This document shows, in pieces, positions 7,648 to 15,992 of a DNA stretch of 33,488 nucleotides (its first letter is position 1; each line of letters begins with the position of its first letter). The notes under the pieces are model-generated. The model saw nothing but the letters and a program-made list of their open reading frames with translations, was not told the DNA's origin and searched no databases. The DNA comes from Chitinophagaceae bacterium (GTDB lineage: Bacteria; Bacteroidota; Bacteroidia; Chitinophagales; Chitinophagaceae): NCBI GenBank assembly GCA_016786785.1, contig JAEUVR010000115.1, positions 1-33,488 of the forward strand, written 5' to 3'. The translations under genes and the position numbers were made by a program.

Positions 7648-8766
7648 TTCAAGAGTTCTGTTAGTTACCCTCCCCCAGTAATAATAGTCAAAAAATGTAG
7701 GGGGGGTGGGTTCTTCTTTTTGGGCGCTGTGGATGACGGTTTCGGCAAATAGCCGCCAGTCGTGGTTTTCGATGATATGCAGTTTGTCGCCGCATATCTC
7801 CCTTTTTATGCCCATCGCGCCTAATTCAGTGGAGACTACCGTGCAATTCATCGCCAGCGCCTCTATGGCCTTTGTCTTTACGCCTCCCCCGCTGAGGATA
7901 GGGTTTAAAAATACGTCGGCAGCTTTGAAATAAAGACTTATATCTTCTACGAAGCCGGCATAAATGATATGCTTATCGGCATATTCTTTTAGCTCGTTGA
8001 AAAACGCCGGAAGTCCCTTGCCGCAGATAATGATCTTGTATTTAAATGCAGGAGCGCCCAGCAGGATAGGATTGATCTTGTCCAGGATGATCTTCAATGC
8101 GTCATAATTGGTATGGTGATACAAGGCGCCGTTAAAGAGCAGGACCTTTTCCTCTTGGTCGATGCCGTGTAAGGCGCCGATCCTCCGCCGGCATTCATGT
8201 AGTTCGCTATCGTCCGGGATACCGGCCTGTTCAATCCCATAAGTAACCGTAAAGGACCTCGCCGCGGAAACGCCCAATTCCTTAATGGCATGCTCTCGGT
8301 CTTCGTCCGAAATGAAAAATACCTTGTCGGCTCTGCGATATACCCAACGCTCATAAGCTTTTAACGTTCTCCACCACCAGCGGCCGATAGATCGCGAACG
8401 CATGTATTCTATATTGTGCGAATGCACGACCCATATAACCGGCAGCGTCTTTTTCAAAGCCCAGGCCAACCAGCCAAAATAAGGGTGCTCAATAAACAGA
8501 TGCGTGGCTTCCTGCTGAAGCAGGACCCTGCGTATGCTGAAATACAGGAATGGATTGATATACCGAAGCTTGGTATCGGAAAGGACATTAAGCAGTTTGT
8601 AGTTTATCGCATACTGGGGGTCGTTATTTTTAGTGGATATGCCTGTTACTTCAGCCAGCCTGCCCAGGTATTCGTAGAATAACGCGATCCCTTTTTCTCC
8701 CCCCAGCTTTGCCGGGAGGATCTTATAAGGAATGATGCTGACGATCTTCGGCTGTTTATGATCCAT
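7633..8766 (-). CDS. Glycosyltransferase family 4 (GT-B)
   Basis: The 377-residue protein has the two Rossmann-like domains of GT-B enzymes. The N-terminal domain has the glycine loop LGGEKGIALF (21-30), then VVHSHNIEYMRSR (113-125). The C-terminal domain has KVLLFNGALYHHTN (207-220), YAGFVEDISLYFKAADVFLNP (269-289) and SGGGVKTKAIEALA (292-305). The last is the nucleotide-sugar binding region of GT4 family members. It presumably transfers a hexose or deoxyhexose to the growing glycan in the cytoplasm. The ATG at 8766 gives a start directly before the first beta-strand. Its 3' end overlaps the convergent lipoprotein gene. A 234-base gap with tandem repeats separates it from the methyltransferase operon on the same strand. 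Confidence 0.88.
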   Translation of the reverse strand: MDHKQPKIVSIIPYKILPAKLGGEKGIALFYEYLGRLAEVTGISTKNNDPQYAINYKLLNVLSDTKLRYINPFLYFSIRRVLLQQEATHLFIEHPYFGWLAWALKKTLPVIWVVHSHNIEYMRSRSIGRWWWRTLKAYERWVYRRADKVFFISDEDREHAIKELGVSAARSFTVTYGIEQAGIPDDSELHECRRRIGALHGIDQEEKVLLFNGALYHHTNYDALKIILDKINPILLGAPAFKYKIIICGKGLPAFFNELKEYADKHIIYAGFVEDISLYFKAADVFLNPILSGGGVKTKAIEALAMNCTVVSTELGAMGIKREICGDKLHIIENHDWRLFAETVIHSAQKEEPTPPTFFDYYYWGRVTNRTLELMRN

Positions 8767-8791
8767 CTTAACTGCCTGTTTATTTGTTTAT

Positions 8792-8975
8792 GCTAAAGCG
8801 CTGATAGCATTTGTTTAACTGTCCTTACACGCTGCCCCGACAGCGACTAGCTCGCTAAGCCCTGATAGTATTTTTAACCGCCTCTATATACTCCGCGTCT
8901 ATAGCGACTAGTTGGCTAAGGCGCCGACTGCATTTGTTCAGCCCCTTCCTTCCTGCATTCTTGTCTCCTCAAAGC
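8792..8975. repeat. Three degenerate tandem copies of a 61-62 bp unit
   Basis: Copies start at 8792, 8854 and 8915, each opening GCTAAA or GCTAAG. The first two share CTGATAG followed two bases later by ATTT near their start, and both end with AGCGACTAG. Copies one and three share GCATTTGTT. The third is the most diverged and fades out near 8975. No open reading frame explains the pattern. The array lies between the GT4 and methyltransferase genes, both on the minus strand. Confidence 0.7.
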
Positions 8976-9000
8976 CAATCTGCTCATGGCCCGTTTCGCG

Positions 9001-9765
9001 CTATTTCTTTGCCTTTTTCTGCGCAAGGACGAAGATGGAAGTGGCCAGAAAGGGAACTGCTGTTTTATTGTTCCTGAAAATGGAGCCCGTCAATATCTTT
9101 TTAAGCCGGCCTTCCTTTAATACGTCCATCGGCGCCGTGACATAACAATGATCAATGATATCAAAACCATGCCTGCGCATCAATCCCAGTATCCGCTTCC
9201 TCGTATATATCCGCGCATTGGCATACCGTTCGTGTATGGCGCTTGGCAGCCAGGAAAAAAAAGGAACCCTGTTCCAGGGCAACAGGGGCAGCTTTGCGCC
9301 ATGCGTTTCAAATATCCACCATTTATTGGGAACCGTGATAGCAGCCATACCTCCGTCTTTTAATACATTATAATAAGAAGCGATGCTGTTCTCATCCCTT
9401 AAATGTTCGATAACCTCAAAACTGATCAGCCGGTCAAATTGTTCTTGCGGCGCTTCCTTTTCAAGATCCATCTTTTTAAAATGGCAGTTTTCAGCGTTTC
9501 GTTTAACCGCCCGCTCATTAAATGAATCGGAATAATCGTAGATATCTATGCCCAGGCTTTTGGCGAAGCGACCGGCTAACTGCGTGATGGTGGCGCCCGA
9601 ACCGCATCCCGCTTCGATACAGGACATGCTTTTATTAAAAAATTCCGGATACGTTTCCAGTATTTCTATTCTTCTGCGAATGATCTTGTCCTGGTCGTCT
9701 GCAGGCTTGCCCAGGTAATGTTCCTGGTCGAATAGTTTTTTATCTACCCTTTCAGTATTAGCCAT
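9001..9765 (-). CDS. Class I SAM-dependent methyltransferase (type 11-like)
   Basis: The 254-residue protein has motif I CIEAGCGSGATITQL (49-63), an acidic GIDIYDYS strand end (72-79), and SFEVIEHLRDE (115-125), the post-motif II of the UbiE/Methyltransf_11 group. LKDGGMAAITVPNKW follows. It resembles glycan-cluster O-methyltransferases, but the acceptor is unknown. The frame can be opened to an ATG at 9798. The ATG at 9765 is chosen because it overlaps the preceding gene's stop by 8 bases, a typical translational coupling arrangement, and the family homology starts after it. It is the last gene of a minus-strand operon behind a second methyltransferase-like gene and the YfhO gene. Confidence 0.82.
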   Translation of the reverse strand: MANTERVDKKLFDQEHYLGKPADDQDKIIRRRIEILETYPEFFNKSMSCIEAGCGSGATITQLAGRFAKSLGIDIYDYSDSFNERAVKRNAENCHFKKMDLEKEAPQEQFDRLISFEVIEHLRDENSIASYYNVLKDGGMAAITVPNKWWIFETHGAKLPLLPWNRVPFFSWLPSAIHERYANARIYTRKRILGLMRRHGFDIIDHCYVTAPMDVLKEGRLKKILTGSIFRNNKTAVPFLATSIFVLAQKKAKK

Positions 9766-10801
9766 GTATATCGTTTTGTCTGGGGCTGGCAATGACATAA
9801 ATAAAAGGCGCCAGCCGAAGCGCCGCCTTGCCGCCCTTGCGGATCTTCCAGTTCAGGAGCTTGCAGAGCTTGTTTTTATAAGCAGAAGTATAATGCGTGT
9901 CCCAGAAGCCCGCTTCAAAACTGATATGGTAAACATCTTCGTTGATAAGCGTTCTGTATTCCCCCTCGCTTAATAAATGTTCTGCCCATACGCCGTTTGC
10001 CGGATCGCAGGTATTGCTGCCATAAACGGATGGGTCGGGCATTTTGCCTGTTCTTCGGTATTCTTCTATCGCTTCTTTTAAATCGTCTCCTGCCAGTCCG
10101 CGGGTAGACGCAGCCAGGGCGTTTGTTTTGGCGGCGGATAATCCCGGCGCCTGCCATTGTATGACGACCAACCGCTTGCCCTTGTATACTTTCTCCCATT
10201 TCCGGTGCCATAGGATATGTTTGGCGACGGACGCCGGATTGTTTTTGTTGGCGGTAGTGGAAGAATAGATCAGCGCGCCGGGCTGCTTTTCATGAATAGC
10301 GTTATAGAAAAGATCCAGCCGGTAAATATGTTCTATCACATTCCTGGAGGCGATCAGGTCGCATGACAGGCCAAGGCGGCCGATACCGGTCAGGCAATCT
10401 TCGATATCTCCTACAATATAATGGTCTATTGCTATGCCCGCCGCTTCTGCAACGAGCTGAGCGCTTTTTTGCCAATCTTCCAGGTGGTCGTTATAGATCA
10501 CTTTTTTAAAGCCTACCATTTTTGCCAGCAGGTATAAGGTTCCGACGCCTGCGCCATAATCCATAAGGATCATCTTGTCAGGATCCTTGCCCGACATTTT
10601 TATGGACCTGTATAAAAGATGCGCGCTGGTTTCAATGGAAAAAAAAAGCCGGCTCGAATGGCTGCTTTTAAAATATTCCAGGCAATGTTCGGGCATGCCC
10701 AGCTTATTGATATTGATGCGACGTATCCTGTCATACAGATCTGTCGCGCGGCCTTGTATCAGCGCTCCCAGTTCATCTTCGTATGGAAGGAATTTATCCA
10801 T
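9758..10801 (-). CDS. Methyltransferase-fold protein of unknown substrate
   Basis: The protein of about 347 residues has a Rossmann-like SAM motif ILMDYGAGVGTLYLLAKM (78-95), an acidic YNDH strand end (103-106), and a second signature IASRNVIEHIYRLD (150-163). These support a class I methyltransferase. The C-terminal half (WHRKWEKVYKGKRL, then DPSVYGSNTCDPANGVWAEHLL) has no motif recognised here. Two starts are possible. The ATG at 10840 would overlap the YfhO gene by 26 bases. The ATG at 10801 leaves a 13-base gap and is preferred, although the bases upstream of 10840 are more A-rich, which Bacteroidota favour. It is coupled by overlap with the next methyltransferase. Modification of a glycan or its lipid carrier is inference. 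Confidence 0.72.
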   Translation of the reverse strand: MDKFLPYEDELGALIQGRATDLYDRIRRININKLGMPEHCLEYFKSSHSSRLFFSIETSAHLLYRSIKMSGKDPDKMILMDYGAGVGTLYLLAKMVGFKKVIYNDHLEDWQKSAQLVAEAAGIAIDHYIVGDIEDCLTGIGRLGLSCDLIASRNVIEHIYRLDLFYNAIHEKQPGALIYSSTTANKNNPASVAKHILWHRKWEKVYKGKRLVVIQWQAPGLSAAKTNALAASTRGLAGDDLKEAIEEYRRTGKMPDPSVYGSNTCDPANGVWAEHLLSEGEYRTLINEDVYHISFEAGFWDTHYTSAYKNKLCKLLNWKIRKGGKAALRLAPFIYVIASPRQNDIHG

Positions 10802-10814
10802 CGCGGCGATGCGC

Positions 10815-13397
10815 TTATTTTTTGGCGGCAGCGCTATCATTGGTTTGTGTATTTATTGCGATAGCCTTGCCGGTATCCCTGTAATTTTTCCAAAGCGCGA
10901 ACAGGCCATATGCCAGTATAAGAATGGATAGCAGACCGATGGCAAATGATATGCGGTTGCCCAGGATATAGGATTCCGGCTCAAACCTGAACTCGATCGT
11001 ATGCTCTCCCTTCGTAACCGGCAGGCCGCGAAGCAGGTAGTTTACTTTTACGATAGGCGTTTCCTTTCCATCTATAAAAGCCTTCCATCCATTGGGATAA
11101 TATATTTCGCTGAATACGGCAAACTGATCGGATGATGAAATGGATTTATAGGAGATCAGATCGTTTTCATTCTGAATGAGTTTTATGGAGGCTGTGGAAT
11201 CACGCTGAGGAAGGAAGGGAATTTTTGACTGTTCTTTTTTCTCGGCGACGGCCGTGTCGCGCGGGTTAAGATCATCCAGCGCATTCATCTCTTCGTCTGC
11301 ATTATTTACATATTTAATGCCGGCTACAAACCAGGCCGCTCCTAATGCGTCCGGGTTCTGTTCTACCATGGGCTGATTATTGGAAGGATTGCTGATAATA
11401 AAGTATTTTGTATTCAGCATATTGAATACCGCTATATTTCCTTTGGTCAGCTGTCTTGCGATAAGATCGTTGTACAAGGCCAGCTTTGCAGGATGATATC
11501 CCCCCACCGAATTATGGAAATAGGAAGTGCGCGGCGTTGCGCCTGACAGTTGGAAGGGGTCTCCGTCAGAGTGATTGAATACCCGGTAATACGATGTGTC
11601 TTTCAGGATCTGCAGATCGGCGGCGGTGGGCACGAAGGCCTCCTCGAAACCCTCTTTATCTACATAGTTTCTGCTGCTAAGGTATCGAAGGTCCACCCCG
11701 AGCAGGTCTATCAGCGTCAGCGCCATCAGGCCAAACACGACCACGGGCTTTTTAACCTGGTTTTTTACATAGAGGAACAACAATCCTATCCCTAATACGA
11801 TGAATAGGAGCGACCTGAAAAGATCGCTGCCATATAAGGAGCGTCGGTCCTGCTTTAACGCATTGACAACCGATCTTCCAAATTCGGTTGCCTGCTGTTG
11901 CATCTGGGGCGTTGGCTCGCCTTGCTTGGAGAGTTGCTGAAGCATGCCATTGGTAAGGTTTTCCCTGATGGCGCTATCCATGTCGCTTTTATAATCGAGC
12001 GTAAAGTAGAGGGCGACCAACAGCGCCGCTACGGCGCCGGTAATCGTGAGCGCCAGTTTAAACTTTTTCCATAAAACATGCTTCTCCAGCGGCTGCTCCA
12101 GGAATTGGTTGAGACCTAACGCCGCCAGCAGGGGAAAACCGAGCTGCGGGATCACCATGGCCATGGAGGGCGCCCGGAATTTATTATAGAAAGGGAGGTA
12201 ATCGAATAAGAAATAATTGAAGGAGGGAAAATGTTTACCCCAGGCCAATAATATTCCCAGGATCGTTGCGGCCAGGATCCATTGTTTATGCCATCCGGTA
12301 TAAAAGACTATGCCGAAAATAAACAGCGCGCAGATGATGGCGCCAAAATATACGGCCCCGGAAGTGCCGCCCTGCGGCCCCCAGTAAGCGGGAAACTGTT
12401 TTACATAATCATTTGCCTGGTCCTCCGACATCCCGGTATGCGCTGCAAATACCTCGGCTGTTTTAGCGTTTTCGGGCAGTTCGCCGGAACTGCCGCCATA
12501 CATCCTGGGAACGATCATGGTCAATACTTCGGTAATGCCATAGCTGTATCCGAAAGCATAATCTTTATCGAGCCCGCCCTTTGATTTATTGGAAGCATGC
12601 TGTGGCGATGTAAGCTCCGATCTTCCGCCGCGCATGGTTTCTTTGGTATAATCGTATGTCGGAAATAAGATAACTGCATACGATAACATGCCCATGACTC
12701 CGGCGATCAACGCGAGGCCTGCTGTTTTTGCCAGGTGAGCAAACGCTTTTTCCCGGATGGCGCGGATCGCATAGGCTACAACCAGGCACAAGGCCATCAG
12801 TAAGGTGTAATAAACGATCTGCACATGGTTCTGGTAAAACAGTTGGGTACTGAATACTAGCGTGGTAATAAACCCGAGCAGGTACCGGCGTTGGGTTAAC
12901 AATATGATGCCCGCCAATACGGCCGGGGCATATCCCATGGAAGAAAACTTGGTGGTATGGCCAACCGATACGATGATCGCATTATAAGAAGCAAAAGCAT
13001 AGGCAAGCGAACCCAGTACGGCTATCCAGTTGCGAATGCCAAGAGAAAGGCAGAGAATATAAAATCCCAGGCAGGCGAGGAAGAACAGACCGGCCGGTTC
13101 GGGTAAAAACAACATGAACAGGTGATGCAGGTAGGCGATATGCACATTATAAGTGGCGCCTACGAGTATCTGGAAAGCAGGCATCCCGCTGAAAGTGCTG
13201 TTGGTCCAAAGTGGGTAACGGCCATGCTTTTCGTAAAAATCAAATGATTGTTGCGCCATTCCTTTCCAGCCCACTGCATCATGCTGCGATACGACCAGGC
13301 CCTGCAGCGCAGGAAGGCAGTACAGGCAGGAGATAACAAAAAATATTCCGATAGCGATTGCGTGGGGTTGGATCTTTTGCCACAATGACTTATTCAT
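10815..13397 (-). CDS. YfhO family multi-spanning membrane protein
   Basis: The 860-residue protein has around a dozen hydrophobic segments and the features of YfhO family proteins. An N-terminal membrane segment (about 13-33) is followed by a loop GLVVSQHDAVGWKGMAQQSFDF and SGMPAFQILVG. Later comes a loop with YGGSSGELPENAK, and near the C-terminus VFSEIYYPNGWKAFIDGKE, with a last helix after RFEPESYILGNRISFAIG. In Firmicutes YfhO acts in glycosylation of lipoteichoic acid as a GT-C-type transferase. In Bacteroidota it is common but uncharacterised. It likely uses a lipid-phosphate sugar at the periplasmic face of the inner membrane. A TTG at 13421 extends the frame, but the ATG at 13397 (MNKSLWQKIQ) is the natural start. 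It heads the operon with the two methyltransferase genes. Confidence 0.88.
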   Translation of the reverse strand: MNKSLWQKIQPHAIAIGIFFVISCLYCLPALQGLVVSQHDAVGWKGMAQQSFDFYEKHGRYPLWTNSTFSGMPAFQILVGATYNVHIAYLHHLFMLFLPEPAGLFFLACLGFYILCLSLGIRNWIAVLGSLAYAFASYNAIIVSVGHTTKFSSMGYAPAVLAGIILLTQRRYLLGFITTLVFSTQLFYQNHVQIVYYTLLMALCLVVAYAIRAIREKAFAHLAKTAGLALIAGVMGMLSYAVILFPTYDYTKETMRGGRSELTSPQHASNKSKGGLDKDYAFGYSYGITEVLTMIVPRMYGGSSGELPENAKTAEVFAAHTGMSEDQANDYVKQFPAYWGPQGGTSGAVYFGAIICALFIFGIVFYTGWHKQWILAATILGILLAWGKHFPSFNYFLFDYLPFYNKFRAPSMAMVIPQLGFPLLAALGLNQFLEQPLEKHVLWKKFKLALTITGAVAALLVALYFTLDYKSDMDSAIRENLTNGMLQQLSKQGEPTPQMQQQATEFGRSVVNALKQDRRSLYGSDLFRSLLFIVLGIGLLFLYVKNQVKKPVVVFGLMALTLIDLLGVDLRYLSSRNYVDKEGFEEAFVPTAADLQILKDTSYYRVFNHSDGDPFQLSGATPRTSYFHNSVGGYHPAKLALYNDLIARQLTKGNIAVFNMLNTKYFIISNPSNNQPMVEQNPDALGAAWFVAGIKYVNNADEEMNALDDLNPRDTAVAEKKEQSKIPFLPQRDSTASIKLIQNENDLISYKSISSSDQFAVFSEIYYPNGWKAFIDGKETPIVKVNYLLRGLPVTKGEHTIEFRFEPESYILGNRISFAIGLLSILILAYGLFALWKNYRDTGKAIAINTQTNDSAAAKK

Positions 13398-13547
13398 TAT
13401 CAGTTGATTATTAGTGAGCAAAATACTGCAATTTCATGTATTTTGGACTAAGTTCCCTTATTTTACCCGGGAGCCCGTAAGCGTACACTTGTATTATGTA
13501 TTTTTTCCTTGCAACGGGGCGCTTGTTTTTTTTAAGTTAGAACGGAT

Positions 13548-13826
13548 ATGGAGAAACTCGCATTTTTTTCCCGCGTGGCGCTTATTTGTAATGGCTGCTT
13601 TGTACTAGCTTTTCTTGCGCAGCGCCTGCCTTTTGCTTCCAATGGATTTATGATGTCAACGGTTATTGTATTGGGTAATGCCGTCTCGATAGCGCTTAAT
13701 GTGATAATGGGCGTCTGGTATCTCTTGCGTAATATAAGCGGTATGGCCGTATCTCCGCCTGTTCCCCGATGGCTGCTCATGGCAAACATGCTGTTTCTTG
13801 TTTTTCAGCTTATGATTTTTTTGTAA
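13548..13826 (+). CDS. Small three-helix membrane protein, unknown function
   Basis: The 92-residue protein has three hydrophobic stretches: about 6-26, 36-60 (with VLGNAVSIALNVIMGVWYLL) and 74-92. They are separated by short loops with charged or prolyl residues (AQRLPF, SGMAVSPPVPR). No family is recognised. The ATG at 13548 has an A-rich leader (AAGTTAGAACGGAT). It lies alone between the minus-strand YfhO operon and the minus-strand TPR-like gene, divergent from the former. A small integral inner-membrane protein is the safest description. Confidence 0.65.
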   Translation: MEKLAFFSRVALICNGCFVLAFLAQRLPFASNGFMMSTVIVLGNAVSIALNVIMGVWYLLRNISGMAVSPPVPRWLLMANMLFLVFQLMIFL

Positions 13827-14077
13827 TTCTTTCTGCCATTGGCGACCAATTTGCCTCGACCTGCTGAAGGCGTCCTTAATGCATTTATTTTAATCCTGCT
13901 TCGGTCTATTATCTTACTTATATGTCGACCGCTGGAGCAGACGCTCACCGTATAATCCACATTTTGGCTGGTATATTTTCTATTGGCCAGTTTTTTGCAA
14001 CTTCCTAAATTTAAAAATCTTAAATCATTGAGCATATATTGATTGTCAAAGTGAATATATAGCTATGAAAACCACTG

Positions 14078-14107
14078 ACCCGGTTTTGGAGCAATCCTTT
14101 ACCGGGT
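14078..14107. terminator. Hairpin downstream of two converging genes
   Basis: A 7-bp stem ACCCGGT / ACCGGGT encloses a smaller GGA-GCAA-TCC tetraloop hairpin. The T-run after it is weak in either direction. It sits in the 304-base gap 13827-14130 between a plus-strand and a minus-strand gene, so it may serve both. The rest of that gap is AT-rich. It includes a stretch near 13878 (TGCATTTATTTTAATCC) that faintly resembles the core of the dispersed repeats. Confidence 0.4.
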
Positions 14108-14130
14108 TCTTTATCAGTGAGTTATCGAAA

Positions 14131-15681
14131 TTAAGCCTTTCTTTTGCTGGCAAGATATTTATCGTGGATAACCTGGCTCATGGGTTTTTGATAGACTTTG
14201 CTTTCTAACCAGGAAATAATATCCAGGTAAGCGAAGGCGCGCGTTTCAAAACGATTTTTTTCCAAATGCTTTATCTTTTGAAGAAGCGTTTCGAGCTCCT
14301 GCTTGAGTTTGTGGCGTGAAACGCGAAAAGAATTCCGGAGAAACCGGAACATTTCTTCTTCTACAACCGTAAGGTTTTCCATTTTTGCCATGAACCGGTA
14401 AACGGATTTTGTAAGCGACTCCATCAGATCGAAATTCCCTAATTCATAATGCGCCAACAGGTGAAGAAGCCGCGCATAACATTGCAGGTCGTTTCGCAGA
14501 TCCGCGGGTTCGTTAATGATCCTTTGCAGGTAGTCTATCGAAGCGGCATAATCTCCGCTTCCAAAATACAGCATGGCGATCTTGTAATTAAAGACCAGGA
14601 TGCGATGTTTGTCGAGGAACAGCGCATATGCTTCTAATTTTTCTTCTATAAGCGGAATCAGCGTAAGCCCTTCCCTGAAAGTTCCGCGCATAAAATGCCG
14701 GTTGATCTTTGCCTGTTGAATGGAGATAAAGGTTTGCACCTTGAAATTATCATGGCGCTGAACGACATGAGCGTGGGAGAATCTTTCCAGCTCTTCCAAT
14801 GCAAGATCCAGTTTTACGTGGTTACGCAGATCAAAATGAGCATTCATGATATTATGCATTCCCTTGATGTAATGGCCCGTTTCGACATTGATCATTCCGG
14901 GCTCATTGTTAAAGAGGTCGACCCATTTTTGCGCATAACGATAATACCGTAAAAAATCCTGGCAAATAAAAGCATACCAGTTATAACTCTGATACAGGTA
15001 CAGCCGTTCATAAAATCCCGTTTGTTCATTGCTGTTGGAAGGAAGATTTTCCGCGAAGAATTTTCTAACTCCAGATTCGTCTTTTTCATTTCTTGCATGT
15101 CCGTTTTGGACATACCAACTGTATAGTTTGAGCGCCAGGTTCGACAACTGGGTGATCATTTTTCTTCTTTCATGCGCTTCGCTCGCTTCCCTCGCCAGCT
15201 GATCGGCCTTATAGGGAAGCCTGCGGGTAATATGCAGGGTCTCTATCTTTTTTTCCAGGGAAGCGATCTGGATCAGGATGGTATCCTGGTGGTAGGAAAT
15301 TGCTGTTTCCTTCAGTTTATCCAGGATCTTCAGACTTTGAAGGTATAGCCCTTTGTAGTAAAGAATACGGGCATAATCCAGTTGTTCAATAAGGTCAAGT
15401 TCAAGATTCTCGCTTCTTTTAAGCAACCTCAGGCTGGCCAGCACCTGCCGGTAAAGATGGGTTTTAAGGTTGGATAGCTGCGATTTTCCTGTATTGGGGA
15501 GCTTTTTTAGCAGGAGCTTCTCATCATAATCCTTCATTTTGTCCAACGCATCGAACAACTGCACGATCTTAAGCTCCTCATTTGCCGAATTCCTCTTGAT
15601 ATAGAGTTTAAAATGCCTTTTTTCTGACTTTTCGAGGGAATGAATTAACTGAAAAAGAATATCTGAAAATCGATTGGACAT
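14131..15681 (-). CDS. Alpha-helical TPR-like protein of unknown function
   Basis: The 516-residue protein is almost wholly alpha-helical, with paired-helix segments typical of TPR-like solenoids. Examples are YARILYYKGLYLQSLKILDKL near 104-124 and FNYKIAMLYFGSGDYAASIDYL in the C-terminal third. The N-terminus (MSNRFSDILFQLIHSLEKSEKRHFKLYIKR) is basic. There is no signal peptide, membrane segment or catalytic motif. Proteins of this length and style are frequent, single-gene and uncharacterised in Chitinophagaceae. A scaffold or protein-interaction role is likely by fold alone. It stands alone: upstream is the divergent ncRNA candidate and downstream the convergent small membrane protein. Confidence 0.75.
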   Translation of the reverse strand: MSNRFSDILFQLIHSLEKSEKRHFKLYIKRNSANEELKIVQLFDALDKMKDYDEKLLLKKLPNTGKSQLSNLKTHLYRQVLASLRLLKRSENLELDLIEQLDYARILYYKGLYLQSLKILDKLKETAISYHQDTILIQIASLEKKIETLHITRRLPYKADQLAREASEAHERRKMITQLSNLALKLYSWYVQNGHARNEKDESGVRKFFAENLPSNSNEQTGFYERLYLYQSYNWYAFICQDFLRYYRYAQKWVDLFNNEPGMINVETGHYIKGMHNIMNAHFDLRNHVKLDLALEELERFSHAHVVQRHDNFKVQTFISIQQAKINRHFMRGTFREGLTLIPLIEEKLEAYALFLDKHRILVFNYKIAMLYFGSGDYAASIDYLQRIINEPADLRNDLQCYARLLHLLAHYELGNFDLMESLTKSVYRFMAKMENLTVVEEEMFRFLRNSFRVSRHKLKQELETLLQKIKHLEKNRFETRAFAYLDIISWLESKVYQKPMSQVIHDKYLASKRKA

Positions 15682-15793
15682 AATTAAAAAATACTTGCCA
15701 AATCCAATACAGGCAAGGAATACAGCCTTTTTTGCTTCTTTTTGACATAATGATATGTCGCCGAAATTGACATCCGGGCAATACCAGGCGTCT

Positions 15794-15801
15794 TATCTTT
15801 G
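15794..15801 (+). promoter_or_regulatory. Candidate -7 box of an orphan transcript
   Basis: TATCTTTG fits TAnnTTTG exactly. The matching -33 element is weak. TTGACA at 15767-15772 is present but spaced 21 bases from the box, against a usual 19. Nothing coding lies downstream on this strand before a terminator 135 bases later. Confidence 0.4.
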
Positions 15802-15805
15802 TAGT

Positions 15806-15964
15806 GGAAAGGAAAATGAGTCATACGACAGGTAATCTTGAAGAAAGGATCTCAAAGACTTAATTTATAGGTAAGCTGTGAAACCCAGCCCAACAATACC
15901 TTTTACATTTTTCATATGGCAAGCAATCGTTAGAGGCCGTCCTATTCTTAGGAGGGCTTTTTTT
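15806..15964 (+). ncRNA. Candidate small structured RNA (or short leader-peptide transcript)
   Basis: About 160 bases lie between a -7 box and a strong intrinsic terminator with no long reading frame on this strand. A hairpin near 15870-15900 has an outer GGTA/TACC pair and an inner stem GCTG/CAGC that extends past a mismatch to a GAAAC cap. A 15-codon frame (15816-15863, MSHTTGNLEERISKT) follows a purine-rich GGAAAGGAAA, so a leader-peptide or small-protein gene is an alternative. No known RNA family was recognised. The unit occupies most of the 311-base gap 15682-15992 between the TPR-like gene and the AraC gene, both on the other strand. Confidence 0.4.
15936..15964 (+). terminator. Intrinsic terminator of the orphan unit
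   Basis: The arms GCCGTCCT and AGGAGGGC form an 8-bp stem with one G-G mismatch around a 6-base loop. Seven T residues follow directly. The polarity is plus strand only, and no plus-strand gene ends before it. Confidence 0.75.
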
Positions 15965-15992
15965 CGCGCCCGAAGTTATGAATAAATGAACA

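Noticed and set aside
8792-8975. CRISPR array
   Set aside because: The copies are degenerate, there are no constant repeats with unique spacers of fixed length, and no cas gene is in the window.
13398-13421. Upstream TTG extension of the YfhO gene
   Set aside because: The family start MNKSLWQ follows the ATG at 13397, and the extension carries no conserved residues.
14065-14205. A plus-strand frame of about 46 codons (MKTTDPVLEQSFTGFFISEL)
   Set aside because: Its last half is antisense to the TPR-like gene, its first part is the terminator hairpin, and no family is recognised. It is likely chance.
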